The position numbers were made by a program, and so were the translations under genes. A stretch of 64,000 bases of DNA from NCBI GenBank assembly GCA_034440635.1, contig JAOTON010000765.1, forward strand, positions 456,501 through 520,500, written 5' to 3'. Shown here piece after piece: positions 36,328 through 48,491 of the stretch (position 1 is its first letter; each line of letters opens with the position of its first letter). The notes under the pieces were generated by a model, which was not told the DNA's origin, made no database searches, and worked only from the letters and a program-made list of their open reading frames with translations. The stretch comes from Lepas anatifera. Taxonomy: Eukaryota; Arthropoda; Thecostraca; Lepadidae.

Positions 36328-36498
36328 CTCCATGTGAGACTTCAGCGCGTGCCAGCGGGCCCGCAGGTCGTCCAGTCGACGTCGCAGCGTCTCTGCTGCG
36401 GCCACGTCCCGGCTATGCAGGCCGTACACCAGCGTGTCACCGCGCGATATCAGCGTGGCCACGTCCGGCTGCAGCAGCGACACCTGCAGCTGCGCCGC
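36328..36498 (-). CDS. Spectrin-repeat exon
   Basis: Encodes 57 residues, AAQLQVSLLQPD to RARWHALKSHME, with AAAETLRRRLDDLRARWHAL as a strong spectrin helix ending in the RW motif. The acceptor is CTCGCCTATAG before GCG; the donor is GAG followed by GTGAGC. Both ends are phase 0 and the frame joins cleanly to the exon at 36872-37270. The next exon downstream is uncertain: a weak candidate at 33060-33164, or else directly 18959-19093, since all share phase 0. Confidence 0.75.
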
Positions 36499-36871
36499 CT
36501 ATAGGCGAGATACGGAACTAGTGATACGACCTGCTGACGTAGAGCGCACGTAGGTGGTACCGCGAGTGACTGTTACAGGTGATAGAGGCACATAGGGTAG
36601 CACACAGACCATAACTATGAGGCGAACTAGTTCATTTTGCACTCATGCTTACAGGAGAGCAAGTATTCATGATTTTAAAAGTCCCTCAAAGCACAAAGAG
36701 CTTGATATGCTTCCGTGTTGAAAATACAGCAATCAGAAAATGTACAGTAATCATGAATGTGACCGAGACTCCAGACTAGTTCAGTTTACCCCGAGAGTAT
36801 AATGGAAAACATCAACAACCGATAAAACTTTTGATTTTCCTGGCAATATCGCTCTTGAAAGCACCTCTCAC

Positions 36872-37270
36872 CTCAACCTCGCTGTGGCGCCGGGCCAGCA
36901 CCTTGGGCTGTTTATCCATGCTCGCCTCCACGGCGTCGATCCGTGCCAGAACGGCCGTCACCTCCGCCTGGAAGCCGGACACGTCCTCCTTCTCCGGAGA
37001 GCGCCGCCGCACGCCCACCGGCGAGGCCTCCGCCGCGTACTTGTTGGCGAAGAACTCTCCCGGGGAACGGCGACGTTCGCCGCTGGTTCGCCGTGCCGGC
37101 GAGCCGCCGCGCGCTGACGGCGTCGACGCCGCCGGCACCGCGAACGAGTTGGCGATGACCTGCGCCTCTGGTGGCGACGACGTGAAGCTCTGGTTCTCAA
37201 TCCGCTCACGAGTTGACTTGGTCGAGGGGGCTGCATTTTTAGCGGTCGGTGTATTGCCGTTGGATGCGTC
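36872..37270 (-). CDS. Exon joining disordered linker to spectrin helix
   Basis: A 133-codon exon from DASNGNTPTAKN to LARRHSEVE. The acceptor is TCTTATCTTCCACGCAG before GAC; the donor is GAG followed by GTGAGAG, both phase 0. The first half is Ser/Arg/Pro-rich with basic RRRSP repeats (ERRRSPGEFF, VRRRSPEKED), which look like phosphorylation-prone linker. The second half, FQAEVTAVLARIDAVEASMD, is a heptad helix that can start a spectrin repeat completed by the exon at 36328-36498, only 373 bases downstream. No in-frame ATG occurs in the upstream part, so this is an internal exon rather than a gene start. Confidence 0.7.
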
Positions 37271-38445
37271 CTGCGTGGAAGATAAGACAGTCGGTTACTT
37301 TCAGGAGCTAAATTCACTTCTGAAAAACGCAGCCCTCAGCTAAATCATGCACAGCTACAAACGCTCGAGAGTTGTCCGTGAGAGCACAGGTTCTAACCAC
37401 ACGGCCAAAGCGCAGGTTTGAGACAGCGGGCGAGTGAAGCACACAGATGCAACACAAACGGAAACCGCTCTCCACCGCGACCGCAACCGGGGTGTAGCCG
37501 GGCTGAGGGGGAGCGTGTGCAAGAGACCAGGTTCCGCTGGGATCCCAACAACTGAACGGAAACGGCCTTCATATCCCGCGTCCTTGGCATACGAAGATTC
37601 TACATAGCATTCTACTCAATTTTGCACAATTCTACACTGGAGAGGATCTTTTTCACTCACACTGTCCTATACTTGAAACACAGGAGTGAGTTGAACGCAG
37701 GGCAAGATAACTTTTTAGAGATCCATGAGTTGGGGGAGGATCAGGACCCTGCTGGATCTTGGATCTCCATAGTTTTTAAATTATCATGTCAGTGCCAGGA
37801 AACTTAGCTCCACCCTCCTGGATCCAAAACAGACATCCAGTCATAATCTAGGCATCAGGGATCAAAATCAACGATTATGGCGGGAACAGATTCGTAGGTC
37901 TTTTGCTCGATTTAACCCAGAAATGTTGATAAACTTCAGTGGCTCTAGTGCGTAACGCTTCGAAAGGATTTCATTTGGAAAACGTTTCAGCCCATCGCTG
38001 GCTTTAGCTCGGGTGTAAGTCCATTTCGTTTTCAGATTGTTGCAGTGCTTATTTGAACTACGCAGTTCCCACCAGATAGGTACACACTGAACTGGCCCAC
38101 TTGGGGGAAAGTAAAACGTATTGGAAAGTTGTTTTCCTCCAAAAAAGGATCACCATCAGAGCAATGAAACTAGTGACCCACTTCGTCGAAATGATCCAGA
38201 GAAAACTTATGTGGCAGATCCACAGCCAGCTTTAGCTTTCATTTTGTTTTCGTTATATTTTGAGTCGTGACACTGGCCTTCAAATATCTTAGCATCGAGT
38301 CGATATATTTAAGTAAAATTCCAAAGAATGCAACAGAGCCCACGTTCTCACGACAGTCTCCGGAGTGAACTGTTGCCAAACATTTGAATCAGAGGACGGG
38401 GTTGGGACTGAGTCAAGATCGGAGCACGCTTGGTCGCTGTCGTAC
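37271..38445. other. Intron, 1.2 kb
   Basis: Moderately AT-rich, no feature recognised. Confidence 0.5.
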
Positions 38446-40263
38446 CTTGGCTTTCGCGGGATCGGTGCGGTCCCTAAAGTCGCGGTCACTGAGCGATGAC
38501 GTCGAGAGCCGGAGCGAGCCCTCCGACGACGATGAGGAAGAGTCCGATCCCGACTCTGAGTCAGAGCTCAGCACTACCTTCACCTTCCGCTCTCGCTCCA
38601 GCGCCTCTACAGGCGCTGTCTTCCGGCGCGGGGCCGTGATTGGCAGGCCGCGCGTGATACCACCGGACCAGGGGGTAGTGTTGTTGAGAGCCTGCTGGAA
38701 CCGTGCCGATGTCTCAGCGGGCGATGCTGGCGAGTCTGAGGTTTGAGAGCCACTGCTGATCAGCTGACGTCGGCTCGGAGTCGGCACTAAGTCAGGTACG
38801 ACTTCTGCGGAGGACCCCGGAGCCGCAGGTTTGACAGCAGGAGCACCACCAGTCTTATTACCAGGCGTCACTGTCGACGGCTCCGAAACCACAACCGCGA
38901 CCACTGACGCTTCGGCAGGCTCATCACGCGCCTGAACAGGCGCCGAGGAAGCCACTGCTGAGGCAGGCTGGGCCGACCCCGAGTCAGCCTCTGTGGGAGG
39001 TCCACTCTTCTGTTTGGATGTGGGACTGTGCGTCATGAGGTGATGTGCTGGACCCCGCACCTGTCGCTTCAAGGCCGCCTCCTCTGCTTCACTGGGTCCG
39101 ACATCCATCTCTTTGTCTCCACCATTTTCAGCAGCTGCCTTCTTTGGGTCAGCTTCCGACCGCGGTGATGGCGTCATGTCCATAATAGTTCTCAACGCGG
39201 CCATCTTGTCAGCCGCTGGGGGTGCAGTTCTGGCCCAGTCAGCCGGCGCCCGCTCCACCGACGTAGCCGTGAACACCTCGTCCAGCTCGTCCACGCCGTT
39301 GTCGTCCACGATCAGCCTGAAGCGGCGCGGGGGCGGCGGAGGCGGCTGCCTCCGTTTGGGAGTCGTCTGCTGCGCGGTAGGCGGTGGCGACAGAGGCAGC
39401 GGCGGGGGCTCGCCGCCGCCGCTGCTCCTGCGCGGCTTGGGCGGCACCGGCGGAGGGGTGCGGGAGCCGGACCGACGCGGCGGACCCCTCGTCAGCACCT
39501 CCTGGCTGATGTGGCAGCGCTGCGGCGCCCCCTCCGCCGTCGGCAGCGACAGCCGACCCACCGTCACCACGGCATCCTCCAGCAGCGGCGGGAACTCGCG
39601 CATCGGGCTGTCGCGCGGGCTGAACGAGCACACCGAGCTGCGCGGGCTCCACGGGCTGGCGCTCTTGTACGTCACCACCTCGAAGTCGCCGCCGGAGAGC
39701 GACAGCGGCCCGGGACTGGAGCTGCTACTGCGGCGCGCCAGGAACTCATCGCTGCGCCGCCGGCTCTTGCCGTAGGTGGTGAGCGCCCGCTGGTGATCGG
39801 CCTGGGCCGCCATCTCGTACATCTTCTCCACGCTGCGGCGTCGCTTCCTCTCCAGCGTTCCCAGCAGACGCCGAGTGTCCTCAGCTGTCTGCTCTAAGCC
39901 GCTGATGACGTCGTCCAGCACGGACGAGCTGCTCGACTGGCGGCTGAGCGAAGCGGGCGGATCCCCCGGCCGCGGCGATATCCCGTCCGAAGACACCGAC
40001 GAGGCCGTGGTGGAGGTCTCGGCGGTCGGGGTGGTCATCGTGGCCGGCACGTCCACGTCCATGGTTAGGTAGGAGATGGTGACGGTGGTCTGCTCCAGCT
40101 CCACCACCTTCTTCTCCGGCGTGGGGTACGGCAGCTTCACCGTCACCCGCACGTCCGGCTCCTCGTAGGTCTTTTGTCTGTCAGCAATGTTCTGCAGAAA
40201 CTCAGCCTGCCTGCTGGTGGTGGTCTCCGACTTGACAGACGACGGATGCAAGCCCCGGCGCGC
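38446..40263 (-). CDS. Large disordered Pro/Ser-rich exon of the spectrin-repeat gene
   Basis: A single 606-codon exon, far longer than its neighbours. Its acceptor is CGTTGTTTTCAG before GCG and its donor is AAG followed by GTACGA; both ends are phase 0. Residues 20-35 (EFLQNIADRQ) look helical. Residues 36-73 form a conserved-looking segment with KLPYPTPEKK. Residues 116-165 include a charged, probably coiled region (LEQTAEDTRRLLGTLERK). Residues 268-279 hold PPPVPPKPRR, a PxxPxK/R SH3-ligand pattern, followed by polyproline at 284-312 and an acidic RFRLIVDDNGVDELDEVF segment from 314. The end is a Ser/Asp-rich tract. There are no spectrin repeats. Such inserts occur between rod segments of giant linkers, and a role as a flexible, partner-binding spacer is inference. 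The large size means it might be skipped or used in only some isoforms. Confidence 0.72.
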
Positions 40264-42279
40264 CTGAAAACAACGGCACCGCTGTGGGCCGTGTCCGTGG
40301 CTCCACCGCCGTCGCCGGCACACCTACAACTCAACACTATCCCAGAGAAGCGACAGAGCCAACGAAGACCAGTGAAGAAATCACGACATAAGCAGACGAC
40401 AGGAAGGCGACCCCGGGCAGCGGCGGCCGACACCGCAGAAGAAAACCAACCACACGGCCACCGAAGCGAGTCTTGCAGGCGAGCTGACCGCGGGCACCCA
40501 GACAGGCGAGAGGAAGCATACCTGAGAGGCGGCCAGAGCGGACCACCCGACAGGCCAGCCGGCTGGTCTCGAGCGCCGCCACCGCCAGCACCAGACTACG
40601 GCTGGGTGTGAGTCGACTAGCGGGGGGTCAGTCAGTCGGTCAGTTGGTGCCCCAGGGCGTCGCGGCCGGGCCAGAGGAAGGTCCGAGGACCGGTCAGTAG
40701 GATCAGGGGGTGAAACGTGCTCTGGCTACACCCGGAAGCGGCGCGCGGCGGGGGGCGGTTAGTGCCGTGCTGCTGGCCGGCGGTATAGTGTGCGGTGTCA
40801 GTACTCCTGACGTGCCGGGTCGCCGCGGCCGTGCTTTAGCATGCAGCCGGGTCAGCGCCGCCGGCACAATTGGAGCACGTGCTCGGACGGCGCATGCAGC
40901 GGCCAGCGGGTTACAGCTGCACTAACGCCCCTCCCCTCCCCATCCCACACACACACAGAGCAGCAGACGTGCAGGGTGCAGGGCGGACAGCACGGCCGTG
41001 CAACGGCAATTCACGGGACACGGACGAAAGCGACACCGACAGAACGCGCGCTGCAACACTGAGTTACCACAGCCGGTATCGTAATTTTCGCCAGCCTCCC
41101 ACGGTGCACGATAAACGCAAATTCTATTCACATACGGCTTCCTGTCTTGGATTAGATACACTGCAAGAAGGTTACGCCATTTCTTTTGAGAATTATGGAG
41201 GCTTATATCAGCCTCAGTCCCATTTCAAATCGGTTTTCGCCTAAATCTAATGCCAGATGCAGTTCGCATACCAGCTAGGATATGACGCTTACTTCCGAGT
41301 AGCTTGTAACTAGGCCGATTGTAGTCACGTTTTATCCCCCATTCAACTTCAACGGAGCATTTCATGGCAAATGAAGCAAATTTAGGGTTCATAAATGCCG
41401 GTATAAAATCCTACAGCGCCCGAGAGCTCCCACAAATCACGGGCCGTTCGTTCGGTGCCGCCAATTTCAGATGGTGTCGGATCCGGTGCGAACGCTTAAT
41501 CATCGTTGCCTTCATAAGTAGAACACGGTGCAGATTCAGCCCGCTCCAAAGCGGGACATGCCGTCAGCAGATACGGACAGCGGACGGCGGCGGGCGCGCC
41601 GGCGTGCTCGGAGGCCACGGTTTATGCGGGGTGGCGGCGACCGTTGCGGCGGGGCGTATACAGCTCGCGTCCGCCCCGAGACTTCCCGTCCGACCGTTAC
41701 CCGGAGGAGGCACCGAGACCGCTCCAGATGGAACCGCCGCTCCCTCCAACAGTGGGACCGGAGATGAAGCGGCCAGATTAGACGAAACCCAGCCTGCAAT
41801 CAGTCACTCGTCGCGCTATCTGCATTCATCTCGGCCGGTCACGAGCGGGTACTGAGAGCGGCACAAACAGTCGCCGCGCTCAGCGGTAGCTGGCCGTGCA
41901 TGGACAGCGGCCGGGTTTACTGCAGCCACCGGCAGATGACGTCACCGAGCTGCGACAGGAGGCTGCGGCGGCAGCCGAGCCGAATTCGGCGGCACAGCGG
42001 CTCTGAGCCGGCGCCGCGTCAGACCGGTTCCCAGGTGGATCACCAAACAACGCCGGAAAGCGCGCCCGGAATCCGGCCCTCTCATGGGTGAGGTTCAGCG
42101 GATTGCACATAAGTCCCGAGAAAAATAAATCTCCGATCAAGATACCGAGAGAACGGATATGCAGCGATTTCTAGCTTTGCGGGCACACAAAGGTGTGGAG
42201 TACAGTTGACCGGTATTCAATCGTGTTTCTTTTCACGTGAGACATTTCGCTGCGCTGATTTCCAAGGCAAAATGGTGTT
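40264..42279. other. GC-rich start of the 21-kb intron
   Basis: CpG-rich at about 40264-41080 and 41540-42070, with short overlapping open frames on both strands. This lies just upstream of the large exon in transcript direction, so an internal promoter is possible, but no specific element is visible. Confidence 0.4.
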
Positions 42280-42850
42280 AAAGGGAGCGTCCCATTTTTA
42301 TAATGGGGTTTGAACTAAGATAACAGTTTTGGAGGAGCTGGAGTAACGCTAAAAAACGCACACTTAACTTGTATGCAAATTCCAAATTTTAAGGTCTTGG
42401 ATCTCGCAGCTGGCGATGGCAGTCTTCTTCACGCACTCAATGGGTCCAAATTATAAACTAACACCCCTGGCTCGGCCTTTCTGCCGTTGCCGCGAACATT
42501 CACTTGCAAGTTTTGCCACCAATTACTTGAAGTAATCTCCCAGTGCTTTGGGGGAAAATTAACGAAACTCACCATCACCTTAAAATTTCAAAATTTTCCG
42601 CATACTTCTTGAGAGGTGGGCAAAGGTATCATGCACCAGACCCGTAATAAAAAGTCACTGTTATCATGATAGGTACAGTTCACTGTGTTAAACTTCCGCA
42701 TTCCCTAAAGTTCAAAATGAAAAGGGCTATTCCACTTTATCAAATCATGAAGGAATTCATTTTATCTGGCAGCGCATGTCACGTGACAATATAAACAAAT
42801 GGCATCACCTTCGCCATGTTACGTGCCGCAAGCCGCCGCAGGCAGTCAGA
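42280..42850 (+). repeat. Interspersed repeat (MITE/SINE-like), copy 2
   Basis: Starts GTTAAAGGGAGCGTCCCA, then ATGGGGTTTGAA, CAAATCATGAAGGAATTC, GTCACGTGAC and CATGTTACGTGCCG. The same order occurs in copy 1 on the opposite strand at 22250-22560. Confidence 0.6.
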
Positions 42851-44870
42851 TTCGTAACTACACGCGATGCTTATGTCAACCCAGGGGGTACGACAAGAGG
42901 CGATATTTTTGTTTCGCATGAATGGAGGTGGAAATAAAATGTGGTTACCTGATTTTCTTACCTATTTTGCCTATAATTCTCCTTTTAAGGATTTCGAAAA
43001 AGTGAACCATTCCTTTAAGGAAATGAAATGGGCAGAGATATGTTTGGGCCAGCTTTTCCCCGGGCAGCCACTAAAATCTGAAGGGCGGGTTTAACCAACA
43101 ACCTTCCGAAGAAGACGGTAAAGTACGTTCCAAACGCTTGCCGCAACCGACCGCATCGTTAAGATCTCATAATCAACACTAACTCAAGGACACCATTAAT
43201 TTAGGCTCACTTCGTCGCACGCTCGTCGGTACCAAGACAACCATCCAACTCCATGAACGCTCTCAGTTTTTTTCTCGTGAAGGCAAAACTGAGCCGGAAG
43301 GAGGGTGAGCGCTTGTTACGGTTCCCACGAGCGTCACGAATCTCAGCATCGCACGCTGCACACGCACCAAGGACACGGCAGTCCGAGCGGAACTGTGTCA
43401 ACAAACACAGAGAGAAGCGGCCGTGGCGTGTACAGCCGCGCCCGACGCACTCAACTTCCAATGGACGCCACCGTGCAGCAGGTCTGCTGAACCAACAACG
43501 CGTGAAATGGCTTCATTAATAACTGGGATCACCCACTGCGATAAAGAATGATAAACGCAGTGGAAAACGCCTCACAATTATGGATCCAATAACAAGTCCC
43601 GCTCCCAGCGCTCTTAACACGTGACTGTACTACAAATAGCTAGCGCCAAGTCAAAACATGACCAAACGAATATGATCGCACCTTCAAAATCGCCCTGACC
43701 CGGCTTCTCTATTCGATTCGAGCATCATCCACTTCATTACATTTGTGTACTACAGGCTGGAGTGTAATATGTGGCGGAATAGTGAGAGGCAGACGGTGAC
43801 AATCCTTGGCGGGGGCGACAGCACCGACTGTCCCGGTTGCGGCACCGCCCGCGGCGAGGGGTGAGACATCGGCATCGCGTGGTAACGGGCGCACGTCACT
43901 CATGATTGAGCGAACTGGGCCGCGGGGCGCAGCTCCACCCCGAGAGACGCCGGCTGTCCCCCGTCTAACCGCACGCTAAGTCACAAAGACAGACGCTGTG
44001 ACCCGCGCCCAGGCCAAGATTGATAGAGGACACATACCCCCATACATATTTTGTTTCTCAAAGCGGGTTGTTCTCCCCTATATTCGCTTATACAGATGTT
44101 CCAGTAAAGAAGGGATACGCATTCGCCTCTAACCCTAGCTTTCAAATCAGCTGAATTTCACATGAACTGAGACAATCTCATCAAAAACGGATTGACCCCA
44201 AAGTGAGTCCATGGCCCACTGGATAGCAGCTCAAATGAAGGCACAATCAGGAAACACACCCACGATAATCGCACGTGAGCTCCGAGTGTTTACCCTGGCT
44301 GCACAGCCAGCAGGCGCAGCCTCAGCGTCAGCGTCCACAGAAGGCAAACAGGTCTCCGACAATTACGGCGATGACACCGACGGATGTGACTGCGCCGTTA
44401 GCCGGGAGGATGGATGAACCACGCAGTCCCCTGCTCACCAGTGACGTCACCCCTGCTCACCAATGACGTCACTCCGAGTCGAGGGCCGTGCACACTGCAC
44501 AGCCCGAGGACATGGTTCGGAGAGGGGCGGAAACAGCACGCCAATTCCCGCATGGCGTCGGAATCAAGACAGGTTTAATTGGGAGACGTTCTCCTCGCCA
44601 CGAGCGGATGGAGGTGTCTATCGGCAACAACGGGCTGGCATTCGCGCTACGTGGCTGGCAAGAAAGGGCTGCGACGAACGAGTGCGGGGCCGAACCGCAT
44701 TGACGAGAAAATTGGCCGGGCTGTCCACAAAAGGAGACGATTTCCATAAGTGAAGACGGCAGCGGTATTCACGTTCCACCAAACAAGTCACTGCGGTCGG
44801 CGGCATTCACATACTTCCTCCGAAGAGACCGCGCACTGGCGACGGCTGCTAGAAAAAGAAACTGGGCATA
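42851..44870. other. Intron sequence
   Basis: No recognised feature apart from a short direct repeat, CTGCTCACCA.TGACGTCACC, at about 44434-44472, which carries two CRE-like TGACGTCA motifs. Confidence 0.4.
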
Positions 44871-45500
44871 GTGCGTCCCTGCCGACCGCAGCACACAGAC
44901 GCCTCCTCCACTGCGCAGTGCGTCACTGCCAACCGGAGCATACAGAGATGTTTCCTCCTTTGCGCACAGTGCCTTCCTGGCGACAACCGCAAACAGACGC
45001 CTCTTCTACTGCGCAAAGTGCCTCCTAGACCACCGGAGCACACATGCATTATCTACTGCGCAAAGTTTGTCCCTGCCGACCGGAGCACACGGCTGTCTCT
45101 CTACTGTGCACCCCTGCCGACCGGAGCACACAGAGACGCCTCCTCTACTGTGCACCCCTGCCGCCCAGCGTACATAGACGCCTCCCCTACTGTACATAGT
45201 ACATACATGCCGACCGGAGCACACACAGACGCCTCCTCTACTGTGCACCACTGCCGACCGGAGCACAGAGACGCCTCCTCTACTGTGCAGCCCTGCCGAC
45301 CGGAGCACACAGAGACGCCTCCTCTACTGTGCACCCCTGCCGACCGGAGCACACAGAGACGCCTCCTGTACTGCGCAAAGTACCTCTCTGCCGACCGGAG
45401 CACACGGAGACGCCTCCTCTACGCGCACAGTGCCTCTCTGCCGACCGGAGCACACAGAGACGCCTCCTCTATGCGCACAGTGCCTCTCTGCCCACCCGCA
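44871..45500 (+). repeat. 44-bp minisatellite
   Basis: About fourteen units based on GCCGACCGGAGCACACAGAG, ACGCCTCCTCTACTGTGCAC. The unit is 44 bp in the regular part (about 45090-45370) and up to about 53 bp where CGCAAAGTGCCT or CGCACAGTGCCT replaces the end. It is less regular at the left edge. Confidence 0.92.
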
Positions 45501-48418
45501 CACTTCCACCAGCATTTTTCTCGCACGTTTTCGCGCATCGGCCAGGGCCGCAGCTTGTTTTCGGACAATTTTCGCCACTCCGTTTGTCACAATTTCGCAA
45601 CCGTCACCCCTCGTAATGGATTGAGCCATATGGCTACCCCGCCCGGCGACACAGCACCGTGGCGTCGCCAGCGACAGGAGGGCTGTCTCCGTCGCTGACG
45701 ACGTGACAAACGATGCCAATGGGCGGTGCCTATGAACAGGACACCGCGGCGCCAGGGAGACACGGCGCCGTCACCGATAGCCTCCCGCGGCCGCCGTTTG
45801 TGAAGGCTCCGCTGATGAACGCCTGTTTACTGCCAGCGTGCAAAGTGCACTGGCTGGCAGACTTTGTCGCATAAACGGCCATAAATAATCAAAGCAGCGC
45901 CAGAGGTGTTTACCGACACAGCAACTGCACAGAAACGACTTTGATGAACGGCCTGGCTCAATACGCTCAATACGGGCTTGCCACTCGGCGAGCACCTCGA
46001 AAACGATCAGTTTTTTAGCTTTGTGTGGCTTAGTGGGAGCTTTGAAGGCGCGGCCTTGGAACCGGTTATCTACACGTTAGGGAGTGGGTCACTGGCAGCC
46101 CGGAGCGGGCATTAGCCGGCCGATTTCGGTCCCATCGAGCTCAAATACGACACGCTCCGATACAGAGGCGACCTGCAGCGCCGCCGCCGGCCACCAGCCG
46201 GATTGACGGATTGGTTATTTAACTCGCCGAGTACATGAAATGTCACGGTCGTTTGGCGTACCAGCCGAACCGTAAATACACCCAGTGGAGCTCCGACGGG
46301 GCCCATATCAGCCATGCATCGACGGCCTGTGCTCAGCGTACGCCGCTGCAGGATTCAATGCGTGCACCGTGCAGCGCGTGTCGTCGCATAGGAATGAGGC
46401 ATGCGTGTCAGGCGCCGGTCATGCATGCTGAAGACTATCTCTGACCGATAATTGGCATGGGATGCGATCGATTCAACACATGAGTGACAGACTCCATCAG
46501 TCCTGTCCGGGACAGCACAATGGTCGGTCTTTTGTCAGGGACGGACTGTGCGCAGATTCGGTGCTAAGTCGCCTGCAGACCGCGTCACCCGGCGACAATG
46601 CAATGGTACTGTCATAGCAAGCGTCAATCCGCGTCGACAAAAACGCACAGCAAATGGAAAACAAGAGTAGCGTGTCACACAGGAGGAGAGGGTTAGTGTG
46701 CCAGGTCGGGAGTCGGTGGGTCTCCAACAAGTTCAATGACGACGGCGGGCGCCGCCGCCAAGCACTAATAAGGAGCTGTCAAGGTCGTCGTGGCGGGGGG
46801 GTGGCCGGGAGCGGGGCCTAATCCAGTGCTCACGTGCCGCGTCGCTGGCTGAGAACGACGCCAGCTACGGTGCCGATCGACGCTGCCGCACTCGGCACGC
46901 GAATGAGACGACACTTCAGAGAGGATTCTTCAGACAACCACTACCGGCGCGGATGATTCAGACCGGGCGAGTTGGCCGATTGACCGCCTTTCAGCAGAGC
47001 ACCAGTGTCTGTACCCGCTGGATCAGCGCCGGCGGGTTGGGCTGAAGCAGTGTCGATCTATCACCGGCAGCGACGTCGGCGGCGGGTCCGCCGCGTCGCT
47101 CACAGGTCACCCGCCCGCACACCACCGCCGCGGCGGCCACACTCTCCACTGAACTCCAGCACTAACGACCCGATTATCACACCCCGGCCGACCCCGGCTC
47201 ACCGCAGTGATGTCACCCTCGCAGCGGCTCTAACGCGGCCAGACAGCGCGCTGCAGACGCCGCAGCTGCGTCGCCGCCGACGCTGCACTGGCGGCGCGCG
47301 CTGATGTCACCGCGACGCGGCGGGCGCGCGACGCAACTGTCGCACAGGGACTTCACTGTATGAGGGCGGAGGCCGCCTGAGGGGCTTCGCGGCCAGTCAC
47401 AGCTCAATTCGGTCCCAGCGTCACGCAATCCCGGCACAGATTGGAAATAAGATCCTCGCCAAAACGAGCTCAACACAAATCCACCACGTTCATACTGCGT
47501 CGCACCAGTCACCATTCACTAACCACCGAGACCCTTACACAGCCGGTATTCACAGACGGTTGTTCTGGCCCGTCCGCCGGGGCGCGCGCGGCTCGGGCTG
47601 TGAGCTCGGCGTCGCCGGTCGTACTGTGAGCCCGGAGCGCCGCGTACCGGGAGCTGGACAGACAGCGGCGCCGGGGCGGCTGTCGCGCGGCCGGGCCGAG
47701 GTGAGCGCAGCTCCCCAGCCTCCCACCACATACATAAACATCGCCCCAGTGGCGTCATTTCACGCGCCGACGCTTGGCGACAACATCATCCTCCCAGAGT
47801 CACCGCCGTCATCTGCGATGCGCCCGGACCCACCCACAGCGCGACACCCACGCACAGGGTTATCCGTCTTGGCTGTATCGCATGAGACGGCGTCATCGTT
47901 GTCAGCGCCGACGCGTCCGCTGGAACAGCGATTAGCGGGGGCGATCGTGACGGTAGCCTGTCGGCACGCGATTTGGCGCGCCGGCCCGCCCCGCGATCGG
48001 TCAGCACCGATGGAAACGCAGATAACGGCGCCGTCACCGCCGACGAGCGCGACCACCGCCACCAGCGTCGCCAGCGTCGCACGGTTTAGACATCAGGCGT
48101 GTCACGCCACCTGCGCCCGTGCGTGGTTCTAACGCGACCGAAGAGGTGGGGAGATTGACAACTGAGATCGATTGACGGCGCAGAGATACGGCGGGCGCAC
48201 GATTGATGACGAGAAAGTGCGTGGCTGAAAGGATGTCAGAAAAACGAGATTGTGCCGTGGACAATGTCTGCTACGTGTAAAGTGAAAGTATATAAACGTA
48301 ACATCGGATCAGTATGAGTCATGGATCAAAGATCTAAGACGCATGTCTATCAGACAGGGGCTACACAAAGGAAAAAAGACTCTTAAATGAATCTAAGGGA
48401 ACAAAAGAAAATGGATCG

Positions 48419-48420
<2 letters not shown>
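45501..48420. other. GC-rich intron sequence
   Basis: Strongly CpG-rich at about 46740-48130, with no supported exon. A plus-strand TATA-like TATATAAACG at about 48287 has no gene after it. Confidence 0.4.
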
Positions 48421-48465
<45 letters not shown>

Positions 48466-48491
48466 GGAGAGGGAGGGAGAGAGAGAGGGGA
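48421..48491 (+). repeat. (GA)n microsatellite
   Basis: Pure GA from 48422 to about 48458, then interrupted GAGAGGGAGAGG variants. Confidence 0.95.

Noticed and set aside
39113..39775. Plus-strand 220-codon open frame
   Set aside because: It is antisense to the large disordered exon, whose minus-strand frame has proper splice sites and phase.
44871..45698. 275-codon open frame with repeated RPEHTDASST-like units
   Set aside because: It is a translation of the 44-bp minisatellite and is not matched to any family.
48280..48300. TATA-like TATATAAACG on the plus strand
   Set aside because: No plus-strand gene or initiator follows.
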